From contig NC_053120.1 in the NCBI RefSeq assembly GCF_010015445.1, positions 4,415,614 to 4,479,613 on the forward strand: a stretch of DNA of 64,000 bases, given 5' to 3'. Positions 22,331 to 33,415 of this stretch are shown one piece after another. The notes under the pieces were generated by a model. That model was not told the origin of the DNA and searched no databases. It saw nothing but the letters and a program-made list of their open reading frames with translations. A program made the translations under genes and the position numbers. Source of the stretch: Perca fluviatilis. Lineage: Eukaryota; Chordata; Actinopteri; Perciformes; Percidae. How positions within the stretch are numbered: the stretch's first letter is position 1; each line of letters begins with the position of its first letter.

Positions 22331-22657
22331 CGGACAAGTGGATCTGCACCGTTAGTGGTAGTCAGAGCGTGCAGTGAGACAGCGTGAGCAGGGCGTCCGC
22401 CCACCCAGCCAATCATCATCGCATATGCAACGGTGTCATCATCCCCCTCCCCCTCCCCTGCTCTCCAGGCAGCTGATATGTAGCCAGACACCTCGCGCTT
22501 CATTCAACCAAATTGTAGTAACGCGCCACTTTACATTCTCCGTAACGATAACAGCGTTGCAACGATGGGAAAAGTAATTAATTAGATTACTCCGTTACTG
22601 AAAAAATAACCCCGTTAGTAACGCCGTTATACTTAAACGCCACTACTCCTAACACTG

Positions 22658-23059
22658 GCGGTAACTATATATTCTTATACCCTACACATTCAGGACGATG
22701 ATGGACGTCAATCAACCTACAACTTTGAAAAGCTGCTGCCAAATAGTTTTTTTTTGCTTTCAATTTTAAGCGAACACAGATGAACATTAAACACATACAA
22801 CTGTATACCAATTATCTCCAATTTTATATGAAAACAGATGAAAAATAATTGAAGCTTTTGTGTATGTAAGTGTGAAGTAACCAAACTTAAGAGAAAATAT
22901 ATTATGACAAAGTGAGTCATACTTTTTTTTCTTAAGTATGTAACTAAGTTTCTTTTTTTGGAAAAAAAAAAAAAAGTTAAAAAATAAAAAAAAATTAAAA
23001 AAAAGCCGGCCTCGCCCCCCCTTTCTTTTTTTTTTTTTTGTTTTTTTTTTTGCGTCTTC
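22658..23059. other. IFIT-array spacer with low-complexity T/A and purine runs
   Basis: 22658-22900 is the array spacer module (cattcaggacgatgatggac, gctgctgccaaatag). 22920-23050 is a run of poly(A)/poly(T) blocks replacing the promoter that precedes the equivalent fragments at 30.9 and 41.8 kb. The ~100-codon minus-strand frames here are compositional. Confidence 0.6.
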
Positions 23060-23390
23060 AACAACATACTTTAGATGCAAAGTTCAATTACAGCCAGGAT
23101 AAAGCTGAGCAGATATACCAGGAACTGCTAGAAAGAGATCTGGAACCTGCAGACAAACAGATGCTTTACAGCATCTATGCAAAACATTTATACTTTAATC
23201 AACAAGACAGAGAAGGGTCACTACGATATCACATGAACGTGGAAGATACCACAAAAATCTATCTATCGGGAGACCAGCATCACAACCCTGAAGAAGCAAA
23301 AATACCAAAGCCCAATGTGTAGAGAAATAGAGAAGTTTCTGGCAAACCTCTGTATAAAATGTGCAATAGAAATAAAGTTTGATTGATTGA
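23060..23390 (+). pseudogene. IFIT C-terminal mini-fragment, copy M1
   Basis: Begins at aacatactttagatgcaaag and encodes the last ~85 IFIT residues (FNYSQDKAEQIYQELLERDL, EPADKQMLYSIYAKHLYF), but a frameshift near 23240 (MNVEDTTKI in place of MKVAKIPQK) ruins the end. It finishes with tgtgcaatagaaataaagtt, a poly(A) hexamer shared by the sister fragments. The promoter found in front of M2 and M3 is missing here, replaced by low-complexity sequence. Confidence 0.75.
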
Positions 23391-23572
23391 CTAACAGTAA
23401 GCAAACTAAAACAGTAGCCTATACTGGCAACCCTGCTGGCATATTGGGTCTGAATATTTCACTGTGGCATCATAACATAGCTTCAAGAAGAAGAACATTT
23501 AAACTCATCAACTTAAGAGAAAATATATTATGACAAAGTGAGTCATGCTTATTTAAAGTGTGTTTCTAGGTT

Positions 23573-23848
23573 TCCATTCCTGGGAAACAAAAGTCAAGGT
23601 GAGATAGTAAGAAACAAACTTAACAAGTTGGACCACTTCTCCAAATGCAAACGCCCCGCCTCGGCCATCCGCTCTGACTTTAGCGTGACTATTTAAAGCT
23701 GCGGGCTTCAACAACATGTCATCATTTACAGCAAAGCAGAAGTTGGACATCACTGACTTTATACCAGCGGACCCAAAGCAGCATCAAGAGCAGAAACCAG
23801 CCGAATATTTAGAGAACTACTGAGTCAAGGAAACAGCTGAATGATGAG
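23573..23848 (+). promoter_or_regulatory. ifit: IFIT-C promoter, 5' UTR and exon 1
   Basis: STAT/IRF-like box TTCCTGGGAAACAAAAGTC (23577-23595), TATA box TATTTAAA (23690-23697), 5' UTR with cttcaacaacatgtcatc and the conserved aagcagaagttggacatcac, then exon 1 coding end ATGATGAG (23841-23848) before GTGAGG. The second ATG has A at -3. The splice to 24693 gives M-(M)-S-A-A-Q. Confidence 0.85.
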
Positions 23849-24284
23849 GTGAGGAGCTGCTGCTGCATTTAATATATAAAGAGAATCATTATGATTTATT
23901 TAACATCTTATTATTGAGCCCTAGAGCCCCAAATGTTAACATTATGGATCCTACAAGTCAATGTTTTTATTCCATCCACAGGGATTTTACTTTATATTAC
24001 GAGATGAATGCATTTTCACAACAACAGAAAACAGCTCTCTCTAGGCCTACATCATGTGTTGTTTGTGTCTTACAGATGATACATGTTTTTTAATCCACAA
24101 TGAGCTTGTGCTCAAACTTTAATGTAGGAACCAACATCATCACCAAAACTTAGCTTGTAGCTACTCTTCTTCATCTCCCTTAATACGAACATACACCATG
24201 GTCATAGACCTCGATACCCTCTGCTGGTCACACTAGGTATTACAGTTGATTCATTACATATCACACGTTTAGTTTAATCCGTTT
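23849..24284 (+). other. IFIT-C intron, first part
   Basis: Shared with the D intron (tacaagtcaatgtt, cattttcacaacaacagaaa, ccaacatcatcaccaaaact). No coding or repeat structure recognised beyond the antisense exons that follow. Confidence 0.6.
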
Positions 24285-24649
24285 TTATTTCGGTTTGGGT
24301 TTAATACCTTGGGAGATGCTAATGTCTTTAAGTAGCCTACTATAGATGGGATTGTTATCAGTTTGTTGACTTTGCACAGGCACCTCAGGACTTTGCGGTT
24401 GTTCCAGCGGAAAGCCCATTCTGATCTGTTGGACATTGTAGTGTTTCTGCAAAATCAGTTGAACAGATATGTCCATTAACTAATACTATCTATGACGTTA
24501 CATTAGAAGTATCACGCTAACTTAACCCAGCTGCATTTAATGTTACCTCTCGGTGGTACAGTTGATCACTGAGCCGTGGCCTACTGACAACTAGATATGC
24601 CGCCTCCAAAAGATTTTCTATGGTGACTGCAACACGCTTCCGTATAAAC
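24285..24649 (-). other. two antisense coding exons of an unidentified gene inside the IFIT-C intron
   Basis: Minus strand: acceptor acacaacatccgcag, exon 24649-24547 (one base then 34 codons, starting FIRKRVAVTIENLLEAAYLV and ending LSDQLYHRE), donor GAGAG|GTAACA, a 100-base intron, acceptor aactgattttgcag, exon 24446-24285 (53 codons, KHYNVQQIRMGFPLEQ... to GIKPKPK, TAA 24287-24285). Phases agree (0/0) and both exons are open. An AATAAA overlaps the stop codon. The earlier exon would have to lie beyond 24650, where IFIT exon 2 now begins 43 bases away, so the gene is decapitated unless it skips over IFIT. I do not recognise the protein. The D intron carries the same pair; E has a broken remnant. 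Confidence 0.5.
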
Positions 24650-24692
24650 CTGCGGATGTTGTGTTACAATTTTTATTTTTATTCTCCATCAG

Positions 24693-25998
24693 TGCTGCTC
24701 AGAGTCAAACACTGGAGTCCAAACTGGAGGCCCTGCAGTGCCACTTCACCTGGAATCTGGAGACCAGCAAGTCCATACTGTTACATCTAAGAGACCACCT
24801 GGAGGACATCGGCACCGAGGAGGGGAACAGCTGGCTGGGTCACATTTACAACCTGCGGGGGTTCGTTCAGTACAAGCTGGGGTTCACCGAAGATGCCCAG
24901 AGTTTCTTCAACAAGGCTGCAGAGGCCTTCAGCAAGATAAGAAACGCAGATGAGGGTCCCTGGTTGGTGGTGAACTACGGGAACCTGGCGTGGCTGCACC
25001 ACCACCTGGGAGACCAAGCAGAGAGTCAGGCTTACCTGTCGAAGGTCAACGCCCTGATGAATAAATACCCATCTCCATCCCAGGACCAGCTCCATCCAGA
25101 GATCTACGCTGAGAAAGGCTGGACCCTGATGAAGTTCAGCGGAGAACAAAAGAAAGAGGCTGCAGATTACTTCCAGAGAGCCATCAGGATGCAGCCGGAC
25201 ATGGTGGAGTGGAACACCAGCTACGTCTTAGGGTTAGTGGGTACTTGTGATAAGAGAGACACAGAGCAGGTGGCTGACCTTCTGGAGCAAATGAGAGTGG
25301 CCAAGGAACAGGATCCAGAGAACTTGTTCCTCGCTGCTCACTACTTAACTCTACGTGTTGACCACGGAGAAGAAATCGAAGATGAAGCACGTGAGTTAGC
25401 CACAAAGGTTTTGAGAAATCCTGTCGGCAGCTACAGTGGTATTAGACCACTACTAAAGGTTTACAGTTATTATGTTTCTATTGATGAGGCCATTGATTTG
25501 GCAGAGGAGGCTCTGAAAACCCATCCAGATGAGCGTTATCTGAAGAGGTGTGCTGCACACTGCTACAAATTCAAGCTCATTTATTTTAGGGACAGTCGCC
25601 CAGAGAAAAGCGTGATAGACAGAGCAATCAGTCTCCATAAAGAGGTGATTGCTCTCTACCCTGATTCTTCACTTGTAAATAAAATAGACCTTGCAAGTAT
25701 ATACGCAAAGTTAAATTACAGCCAGGATGAAGCTGAGCAGATATACCAGGAACTGCTAGAAAGTGATCTGGAACCTGCAGACAAACAGAGGATTTACAAC
25801 AGCTACGCAAAATATTTATACTTCTATGAACAAGACAGCAAAGGTTCAGTACGATATCACATGAAGGCGGCAAAGATACCGCTAAAAAGTAACTATAGGA
25901 AGACCAGCATCAAAACCCTGAAGAAGATTAGAGACAAAGGCAGGAGCCACATGTGTAGAGAAATAACGAAGTTTCTGGCAAACCTGCAAGAGCCATAG
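24693..25998 (+). CDS. ifit: IFIT copy C, exon 2 (intact)
   Basis: Exon 2 starts after tattctccatcag and is open to TAG 25996-25998. With exon 1 (23841-23848) it gives about 436 residues, the longest intact copy. N-terminal TLESKLEALQCHFTWNLE is followed by TPR pairs at roughly residues 40-75 (NLRGFVQYKLGFTEDAQSFF), 85-120 (YGNLAWLHHHLGDQAESQAY), 130-165 (EIYAEKGWTLMKF...YFQRAI), then four to five more to the C-terminal SHMCREITKFLANLQEP. The middle segment LVGTCDKRDTEQVADLLEQM defines the C/D/E subfamily. IFITs are cytosolic, interferon-induced TPR proteins that bind non-self RNA in mammals; the fish paralogs' ligands are not known from sequence. TATA and STAT/IRF-like sites precede exon 1, and a poly(A) signal lies at 26323. 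Confidence 0.93.
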
Positions 25999-26500
25999 TG
26001 TTTTTAAAAGCACTGGTTCTTAATCCAGATTAAGTGTAGGTACATACTGTACATTACATTATTTTGATTACAATCATCAGGAAAACCTGTTTCCTTCTGT
26101 TGGTCTGCTGGTCCAGAAGCAGCAACACCTTATTCAGAACATGTACGATCAACTCGTTGTTGGTTTTGGTCTTTTCATGGTTAACACAAAGATATGTATC
26201 ATATACAGCCAACTGTCTGCTCTTTAGTACAGTTAATAGAAGACAAAGGCTGTTATGTGTGTGTTTTTATGTGTGCACCATAGTGTAGCACTTTTAATTT
26301 TGTTGTATGTACTTACAATGACAATAAAGTCAATTCTGATTCTGATTCAAAATAAAATTACCTTTAACATTGACTCTGAAAACCTGTCAGCAGTAGTACA
26401 CTAGATCTGTACCAAACAAGCTGAATCATTTAATAACACTGGTCCTTTAAATAAGATCCACTGTGGACAGTTCAGATGTCATTACATGATTAATTAAAAT
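25999..26500 (+). other. IFIT-C 3' tail module with poly(A) signal at 26323
   Basis: Conserved downstream module as behind copy B; tacaatgacAATAAAgtcaa places the hexamer at 26323-26328. Site gtacagttaatagaagac (about 26228) is the empty site for the MITE present in D, E and F. Confidence 0.7.
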
Positions 26501-27526
26501 TAGTGCTGTCAGTTAAACGCGTTATTAATGGCGTTAACGCAAATCCATTTTAACGGCGTACATTTTTTTATAGCGAGATTAACGTTCTTTTTGGCCTAGG
26601 AAACTTTGTCGTTTTTTCACATGCTGTTGCAACAACTAGTAACGTTAGAAAAACTACAACACCACACCGGATCTAGCTAGACCGGAAACACAACAACAGC
26701 CACGCTGCACACACTGGTTTGGGCTTGCGAGCCGGCCAAAGAGTAGCTACATACCTGCAAACTAGTCACTTTTTGGCAAAAATCGCCATTCGAATGGGGT
26801 CCGAGACCCGGTGCTAATACGGCACCGGTGCCTTAACGACCGTTATCTACCGGACAGAATAGAAACGCGGATTTCGGTGCCTTATTTAGGTGCTACTTAA
26901 ATGACTGCGCTTCACTCTGATGCTCAGAAAATGGACGTTAGAGGGAACTGAAACATTGCCGCAAGGGACGCTAGTTAACACTTCACCTGACAGCAGGTAA
27001 CGTTAGCCTACCGTTAGCCAGTCAACACTGCACTTAGCAGCAGGTAACGTTAGCCTACCGTTAGCTAGCAGCTGGAGTAAACATGGTTCAAATGTTTACA
27101 GCTAAACGGTGTAAAAGTTTGTCTGTATTTCACTGGAGAGGACTCCAACACCGGACTGTAGCTGCCGTTGTCTGAAAAACACAGTCATATCGTCATGTTG
27201 CTCGCCTCGCCAGCCTCGTGGTGCATTCACAGTAATTGTAAAATACCCTTTTCCCATCCAGTGGTTGTTTTCGCCGTTTTTGAACATACAGAACAGACAA
27301 ATACAATTGAACAGGGTGCTCCTTTTATAAATATACATGTTTCCGTTCAGGCACAATACCGTAAAAGTATTGCTGTATCATGTTGATAAGAGCATTAAAA
27401 TGACAAAAAGAAATCAGAGGACATTTAGTAGATATAAATGTGCGATTAATTGCGATTAATTGCGAGTTAACTATGACATTAGTGCGATTAATCAGGATTA
27501 AATATTTTAATCGTTTGACAGCACTA
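26501..27526. mobile_element. hAT-like element, 1.03 kb, non-autonomous
   Basis: Ends TAGTGCTGTCAgttaaacgc and cgtttGACAGCACTA are inverted, flanked by a perfect 8-bp duplication ATTAAAAT (26493-26500, 27527-27534). Sub-terminal gcgattaattgcgattaa words are typical of this fish family. Paralogous flanks at about 47598 and 52385 (gattaattcaaatagatttt) lack it. No transposase frame. Confidence 0.9.
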
Positions 27527-28060
27527 ATTAAAATAGATTTTGAGCCGATGGTGTTTTTTCCAAACATAACTGTTTATTATATTTCTTTTGTGTTGAATGA
27601 TTTCATGTTTAAGTTTAAATAAGTACATTACACTCTTTGTATGAAGTTTGCTTTGCTGTAAGAAACAGCAAAACCTATAACTGTATTACCTGAATACGAA
27701 CGCCATTTGTAGCCTACACGATACTATTAAATATACATTATATGAACTAAGAAATCCTCTTTATGTTTTTTGGTGGTAACTATATATTCTTGTAACCTAC
27801 ACATTCAGGACGGTGATGGACGTTAATCAAACTACAACTTTGAAAAGCTGCTGCCAAATAGTTGTTTTTGCTTTCAACTTTTAAGGAACACAGATGAGCA
27901 TTAAACACATTCAACTAACAATATCTCAGAGTTTATATGGGAACAGATGAAAAATAATTGAAACGTTTGTGTATATAAGTGTGAAGTAGCCAAACAGTAA
28001 CCTGGCAGCAGAGCGTCATAATGCAGGTGTCTCACGGTAACTGTTGTCATACCGACACTC
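27527..28060 (+). other. IFIT-array spacer module
   Basis: Contains gaacgccatttgtagcctac, cattcaggacggtgatggac, gctgctgccaaatag and ctcacggtaactgttgtcat, the same spacer seen at 22.7, 41.0 and 57.9 kb. No gene. Confidence 0.6.
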
Positions 28061-28268
28061 TGCAGCATAGGCGTCGATTTCGGTGGGGACGGTGGGTAGG
28101 CCTGCACTACCTACCAGATTTCGTCATGGGTAATTTTGTACCCACCACTTTTTTTGAAAACCTCGAGCTCAATTTTGTTAAAAAATAAATAAAAATCCAT
28201 AACACATATATTTTCTTGAGCGACAGATGCCAAAAAATCCACAACAATCTCTATCCCCACAGGGCAGG

Positions 28269-28283
28269 CACACACACACACAC

Positions 28284-28357
<74 letters not shown>
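28269..28357. repeat. (CA)n microsatellite
   Basis: About 90 bp of nearly pure CA with one cacg interruption. The cysteine/valine or threonine/histidine frames across it are artefacts. Confidence 0.95.
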
Positions 28358-28359
<2 letters not shown>

Positions 28360-28747
28360 CGCTCTGCTGCTGCGCTGGCTGCACTCTCTGTTCAACACTG
28401 CCTGTCGGGACATTCTGCTTAACGTGAAAAAGCTTAACGTGGTTTAATGTACCTCAACAACGAGCACTGATCACCAAATTTCTCATGGCCATATGTTCTC
28501 ATGAACACTTAAGCCTGTCCAAAAAACTAAACCGAAATCCAACGATTATAGAAGATATCTCACATTAACGTTTTCTTCTTCACTGCATGGCGCCTATGGC
28601 GAGGAAAAAGCTTAACGTGGTTTAATACGTAAACAACGATCAGTGATCACCAAATGTCTCTCTCATATTGCTCCTCATAACCACTGAAAACTGTCAAAAA
28701 ATCTAACCAGAAATGTGGTGATGATTGATCGTTGTTTATGTGCATTA

Positions 28748-30066
28748 CAGTTTTTCACGATCGCTATGACACTTTTTTCAATACTTTTAACAACTTTCCT
28801 AAACTCTTAACGCACCAACACACCTACAACACACGATTGGCAAAACAGTTAATTTCATGTTCAAAATCACAAATTGTAAACTAGACTCCAAAACTGATTT
28901 TCAAAATACAATAATTCACTAACACAATACACTATGTTTACCAAAACAATGCAATCATGTCTCAAAATCAAATAATTCTTGCAAAACACTAACACATGTT
29001 CTCTCCCAACAGGAACATTTAGTCAATCATAGCACAATGTCATACAAAACACTAACATCCTATGGAATTACAGAAACTGCATTATTTTATATGTGTCAGT
29101 CAGGTCTGCCCTTATAGAATAGACAATAGTGATTGTATTGATCATAGATTGTGTTTTGCACTGCAGTTTCTCTTGAAGCCTCTCTACATTTTTGTTTTGT
29201 TGGGTTTAGTAAATTTTTTTCAAAGAATATTTTTTGGCCTTTTCTGCCTTTATTTGACAGGACTGCTAGTTGAGAAAGGGGAAAGACATTCAGTAAATCA
29301 TCACAAGTCGGATTTGAACCCTGGATCTCTGCGTTGAGGAATAAACCTCCAAGTATATGTGTGCCTGCTCTACCCAATGAGCCAACCCGGCCTCCATTTT
29401 GTTTCTTTTGCTGCAGAGATTCAATACAAAAAATGATTGACCCATCTCAGAGTAGCTTTATAGAATGTGGGGTTTATGAAAAAAAGGAGACAGAGACAGA
29501 ATTGTCCTGGTACTCCTCTTCCTCTCCCTCGTGAAGGCATTTTTCTTATTTTCTGTGTTCATCTACAGTATATTGTTCCAATAGGTCCTCTTTTACTGTA
29601 CTACCATATGATCATGTGATTGAAAGACCCTCAACACCTGAGTGTGTTTCCTAGAAGGGAATCAGCTGTGATTGATCTATAACTTCAATCAGCTGTTTCT
29701 CAATAAATGCATGTATAAAATGCAGGGGATATATTTGTGTTTCAATTTACAATGTGATCAGCTGTTCACTTTGACTTTAGCCTATGAGTTAGGTTTAGAA
29801 CATGATGTTATCTGTTCTGAAATACAGTGTGAAAGCATTTGTAAATTTGGCAGTAAAGATCCATTGTTTGGCTTTTGGTGGAGCTTGTGTGTAAAAGAAG
29901 TTCAAGCATTTTAAATTTGTGTTAACTGTATGCATTTTGTGTCAAAGCAACAAGAAATGTGTTAATTGTATAGCCCAAACAGACAGATGTTGTGCTAACT
30001 GTGTTAAGAGTTTAGGAAAGTTGTTAAAAGAATAGAAAAAAGTGTCATAGCGATCGTAAAAAACTG
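28748..30066. mobile_element. TA-flanked DNA transposon with ~70-bp TIRs
   Basis: The left terminus cagtttttcacgatcgctat, then gacacttttttcaat, is mirrored on the right by gtgtcatagcgatcgtaaaa then aactg. Both sides have TA (28746-28747, 30067-30068). The inverted homology extends inwards through acaactttcctaaactctta. This fits a Tc1/mariner-superfamily MITE. It carries a SINE and no transposase. Confidence 0.75.
29215..29392 (-). mobile_element. tRNA-derived SINE, second copy
   Basis: The minus strand begins ggccgggttggctcattggg, then tagagcaggc (A box) and has a clear B box GGTTCAAATCC, followed by the same gatttact...gaaaggggaaa body and a tttggccttttctgcc end as the SINE at 5187-5374. 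Transposon-nested. Confidence 0.85.
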
Positions 30067-30810
30067 TAAACCACATTAAGCCTTTTCATGTTAGGACTTA
30101 TAAAGCCCATGAGAACCGTGGGGAGTAAACCCACAGCCGCTCCGCTGCCCTGCTGAAAATGTGAACCAGAAACGCGTCAGATGTCAGATAACCATAACAA
30201 TTGGACTTTGGGTCAGATTTTTTGACAGTTTTCAGTGGTTATGAGGAGCATTATGAAAGAGAAATTTGGTAATCATTGACCATTACATTAAATACATTAA
30301 ACCACATTTTTATTCATTAGTAAGCTACAGGACAGCGTCTTTCAAAACATGACCTGCACGAAAGAGAAAAAAAAATGAATGCGTCATTGTACCCAGCACT
30401 TCTGGAAATGTACTTCCAAATGCGTCTCCGTCCCAGCACATTTCAAACCAAACTGACGCCCATGCTCTGCAGACAGACAGACGCTGCTCAAAGTGTCCAC
30501 ATAGATCTCTGCACGCACTGGTTCTCTGTAGAATTGCACTGAGTTTGTGTGTCGCTTTTGTACAAAGCACTGTGTTACATTGATGTATATGAAATGTGCA
30601 ATATAAATAAAGTTTGAGTGATTGACTAACAGTAAGCAAACTAAAACAGTAGCCTATACTGGCAACCCTGCTGGCTTCTTGGGTTTGAATATTTCACTGT
30701 GGCATCATAATAGAGCTTCAAGAAGAAGAACATTTAAAATCAACTTAAGAGAAAATATATTATGACAAAGTGGGTCATGCTTTTTTTCCCAAGTGTGTTT
30801 CTAAGTTTCA

Positions 30811-30829
30811 TTCCTGGGAAACGAAAGTC
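30811..30829 (+). promoter_or_regulatory. ISRE/STAT-like box in front of mini-IFIT M2
   Basis: TTCCTGGGAAACGAAAGTC contains a TTC-N4-GAA half-palindrome and GAAACGAAAG, which fits the IRF core AANNGAAA. Of all IFIT promoters in the window only this and the M3 copy (41700-41718) keep the full GAAAC-GAAAG. No TATTTAAA follows here: gtgacggctgtgtgcttcaa replaces gtgactatttaaagctgcgt. Confidence 0.6.
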
Positions 30830-30859
30830 AAGGTGAGATCGTAAAAAAGAAAGTTAACA

Positions 30860-31294
30860 TTGCAAGCGCCACGCCTCAGACATTCGCTCCGGCTTCAGCG
30901 TGACGGCTGTGTGCTTCAACAACATACTTTATATGCAAAGTTCAATTACAGCCAGGATAAAGCTGAGCAGATATACCAGGAACTGCTAGAAAGAGATCTG
31001 GAACCTGCAGACAAACAGATGCTCTACAACAGCTATGCAAAACATTTATACTTTAATCAACAAGACAGAGAAGGGTCACTACGATATCACATGAAGGTGG
31101 CAAAGATACCACAAAAATCCATCTATCGGGAGACCAGCATCACAACCCTGAAGAAGCAAAAATACCAAAGCCCAATGTGTAGAGAAATAGAGGAGTTTCT
31201 GGCAAACCTCTGTATGAAATGTGCAATAGAAATAAAGTACTACTGGCAACCCTGCTGGCATCTTGGGTTTGAATATTTAACTGTGGCATCATAA
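30860..31294 (+). pseudogene. promoter-fused mini-IFIT, copy M2 (open frame)
   Basis: The IFIT promoter/5' UTR (…gtgtgcttcaacaacat) runs without an intron directly into the last ~85 codons of an IFIT exon 2 at actttatatgcaaagttcaa. The frame is open from ATG 30860 through LYAKFNYSQDKAEQIYQELL, DKQMLYNSYAKHLYFNQQD and MCREIEEFLANLCMKCAIEI, then reads on to a stop at 31292-31294 because the poly(A)-region tail has lost 30 bp (compare 41.8 kb). Only the terminal two TPR-like helices remain, so an RNA-binding role is unlikely. It could be a transcribed pseudogene or a small novel product. Sisters: M1 and M3. Confidence 0.6.
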
Positions 31295-31396
31295 TATAGC
31301 TTCAAGAAGAAGGACATTTAAACTCATCAACTTAAGAGAAAATATATTATGACAAAGTGAGTCATGCTTATTTCCAAGTGTGTTTCTAGGTTTCCA

Positions 31397-31659
31397 TTCC
31401 TGGGAAACAAAAGTCAAGGTGAGATAGTAGCCTAAAAAACAAAGTTAACAAGTTACCACTTGTCCAAATGCAAACGCCCCACCTCAGACTTCAGCGTGAC
31501 TATTTAAAGCTGCGGGCTTCAACAACATCTCATCATTTACAGCGAAGCAGAAGTTGGACATCACAAACTTTATACCAGCGGACCCAAAGCAGCATCAAGA
31601 GCAGAAACCAGCCGAATATTTAGAGAACTACTGAGTCGAGGAAACAGCTGAATGATGAG
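31397..31659 (+). promoter_or_regulatory. ifit: IFIT-D promoter, 5' UTR and exon 1
   Basis: Box TTCCTGGGAAACAAAAGTC (31397-31415), TATA box TATTTAAA (31501-31508), the conserved 5' UTR (agcagaagttggacatcac) and exon 1 end ATGATGAG (31652-31659) before GTGAGA. It lies only 100 bp behind M2, so M2 and D have two IFIT promoters in a row. Confidence 0.8.
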
Positions 31660-32204
31660 GTGAGAAGAATACTAGGCCTATATAAAGAGAATCATTATGA
31701 TTTATTTAACATCTTATTATTGAGCCCCAGAGCCCAAAATATTAACATTATGGATCCTACAAGTCAATGTTGATGTTTTTATTCAATCCCCAGGGATTTC
31801 CCATTTTTTTATTTAGGCTACTTGAACAATTATTACAAAACAGAAATAGCCTATAGCCTAAGTCTGGTGGAGAAATGCTAAATACATACATTTTGTTTTC
31901 ATTTAATGAAAGAATTATATTTTCATTTTATTTGACATAGTTTTTTGGGCTTTAATGTGTTTCCTGGGTGATAAGGCTCTGCTTATAGTTATTTCCTCAT
32001 TTGGACTTCCTAAGGACTCTCTAGTTTTGGGGTAATTTAACGCTCATGTGGGAAACAATGGTGAAGACTGTGTGACTGGGAGGAATAGCCTGTTAGATCC
32101 GGTCCATTCATTGTTTTCAACAAGTCCTCCAAACCCACCCAACGGCCCACGTATTAAAAAAATGTTGGGTTTAAATATGGGTTTAAATCGGGCCCGGGCT
32201 CATA
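31660..32204 (+). other. IFIT-D intron, first part
   Basis: The first 130 bp match the C intron (attatggatcctacaagtca). The rest is AT-rich, unassigned, and leads into transposon sequence. Confidence 0.5.
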
Positions 32205-33415
32205 ATTGACCCTTCGTTAAGCCCCGCCCTCCTTAGTTACTGTTGTCTAAGTTACTGTCAAGCTTTCGTGCCTGGCACGTCTATTACAGTATGTATGCAC
32301 CGGTGTCAGACATTCCCAAGGAGATAATTAGTATTTTTTGGCGAACAGGTGAAATGTCTGAGAGAGCAAGACAAAAAGGGACTGCAGTATGCATTCGAGG
32401 GATATATCCACGACATAATATGCAACCATTAGTGAATAATGTCATCAAAATTGAATGTGTTTGTGGCTTTAAGCAAGCGCAGACCGCTGATATATAACTT
32501 ATACTGTTAGGGAAAGTAAACGCTATTTATAAAACATAGAAAGCTCAAAATTATAAATATAAAATAACACCGTCACGACCGATATTAACGGTAGGGGTCC
32601 CTAGATGTTAACCGAAGCATTGAGAACATTGTAAGTGTACAGACAGTTTATTAAAAAGATAGTTTATAAAGACCATAGCTCCCAAGACGGCGGCCGCCTC
32701 TATACGAGAACGCGACTGTCTTTATAATCTCTCTTTCTTCAATCTATTTCTCAATGCTTCTGTTAACATTTAGATACCCTCATTATGCTACCGTTGAAGT
32801 GTGGTGATATTTTTATATTTATAATTTTGAGCCTTTTTAGTGGTATAAATAGCGATTTGTTTTTACTTTCCCTGTGCCCCGAATACTAGCGTTGTAAGCT
32901 AATCAGCGGTCCGCGCTAGCTTGTTTCAAGCTATGACATTCGATTAGCATGAAAACATGCATCAGAGATCGAGTGGGTACACATCTGTTATTATCGCCTT
33001 GGTTCGTCTTACGCCGGAATTGTCCTTTATTTTACGTTCAAATATATGCATTATGATGAACAAAGAACCGTCATTATTTCCAAGCAATGCTGTGCTGAGT
33101 TAGCTAGCTAGCTAACATTAACGTGTTAACCTTGGAGCAAACGTAGCTAGCTAGCTAGGTGTTTTTTTCATTTAGTTGTGAATGGGGCCTCCCACACTGC
33201 TTGATACATGCCCGACATTTCTCCCCTTGGGTTTTGGGAAGGGAACAAATTCCACCACCCTGTCCAAACTTTTAGGATACCGGGTATCGGTTTTGCACAA
33301 CACTTCGTCGTGTTTTCCTCACTCGAAAGCTTGACAGGCGTCCTGCGCCTAGTTACGGTTGCTAAGCCACGATTGGTCTGTGGCGGTTTTCGGGCGTGGC
33401 TTAGCGAAGGGTCAA
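32205..33415. mobile_element. TIR element in the IFIT-D intron
   Basis: taattgacccttcgttaagc at the left and gcttagcgaagggtcaatta at the right are inverted ends. The block is absent from the C intron. It contains the words gctagctagctaac twice near 33100-33160 and two mirrored 'cggtagc'-type stretches. An 84-codon frame (32243-32497, MSKLLSSFRAWHVYYSMYAP...) starts just inside the left end and may be a relic of the element's first exon; I cannot name it. Just outside, cgggcccgggctc (32190) and ctcgggtatggtcaggcctg (33465) look like the split halves of an older host repeat. Confidence 0.6.

Larger units (their letters stand above)
18815..22657. mobile_element. hAT-like element, 3.84 kb, with a giant internal minisatellite
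   Basis: Ends CAGTGTTGG and CCTAACACTG are inverted, with an 8-bp flanking duplication that differs by one base (GTGGTAAC 18807-18814, GCGGTAAC 22658-22665). The uninterrupted paralogous site is seen at about 27770 (ggtggtaactatatattc). Subterminal sequence is rich in agttac/gtaact words. An N-terminal transposase relic lies at 21672-22001. A 1.8-kb minisatellite fills most of the left half. There is no complete transposase. Confidence 0.85.
28061..30470. mobile_element. composite transposon block replacing part of the array spacer
   Basis: The spacer breaks at cgacactctgcag (28060) and resumes at ctctgcagacagacagacgc (about 30472). In between, left copies of cttaacgtggtttaat (28430, 28613) and right inverted copies (ttaaaccac near 30300) point to a fold-back element. 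A TA-flanked element (28748-30066) is nested in its middle, and this in turn holds a SINE (29215-29392). No intact transposase frame. Confidence 0.6.

Noticed and set aside
22717..23080. 97-116 codon minus-strand frames
   Set aside because: Low-complexity A/T runs give K- and F-rich translations; no homology.
24738..24953. Recurring ~71-codon frames (MPLHLGSGDQ-type) and ~76-120-codon minus-strand frames (MVSQVVVQPRQ-type) over every IFIT exon 2
   Set aside because: They are other-frame shadows of the conserved GC-rich TPR coding sequence; they recur only because the exon recurs.
28178..28427. Open frames of 66-100 codons across 28.2-28.4 kb on both strands
   Set aside because: Made of the (CA)n microsatellite (Cys-Val or Thr-His runs); not genes.
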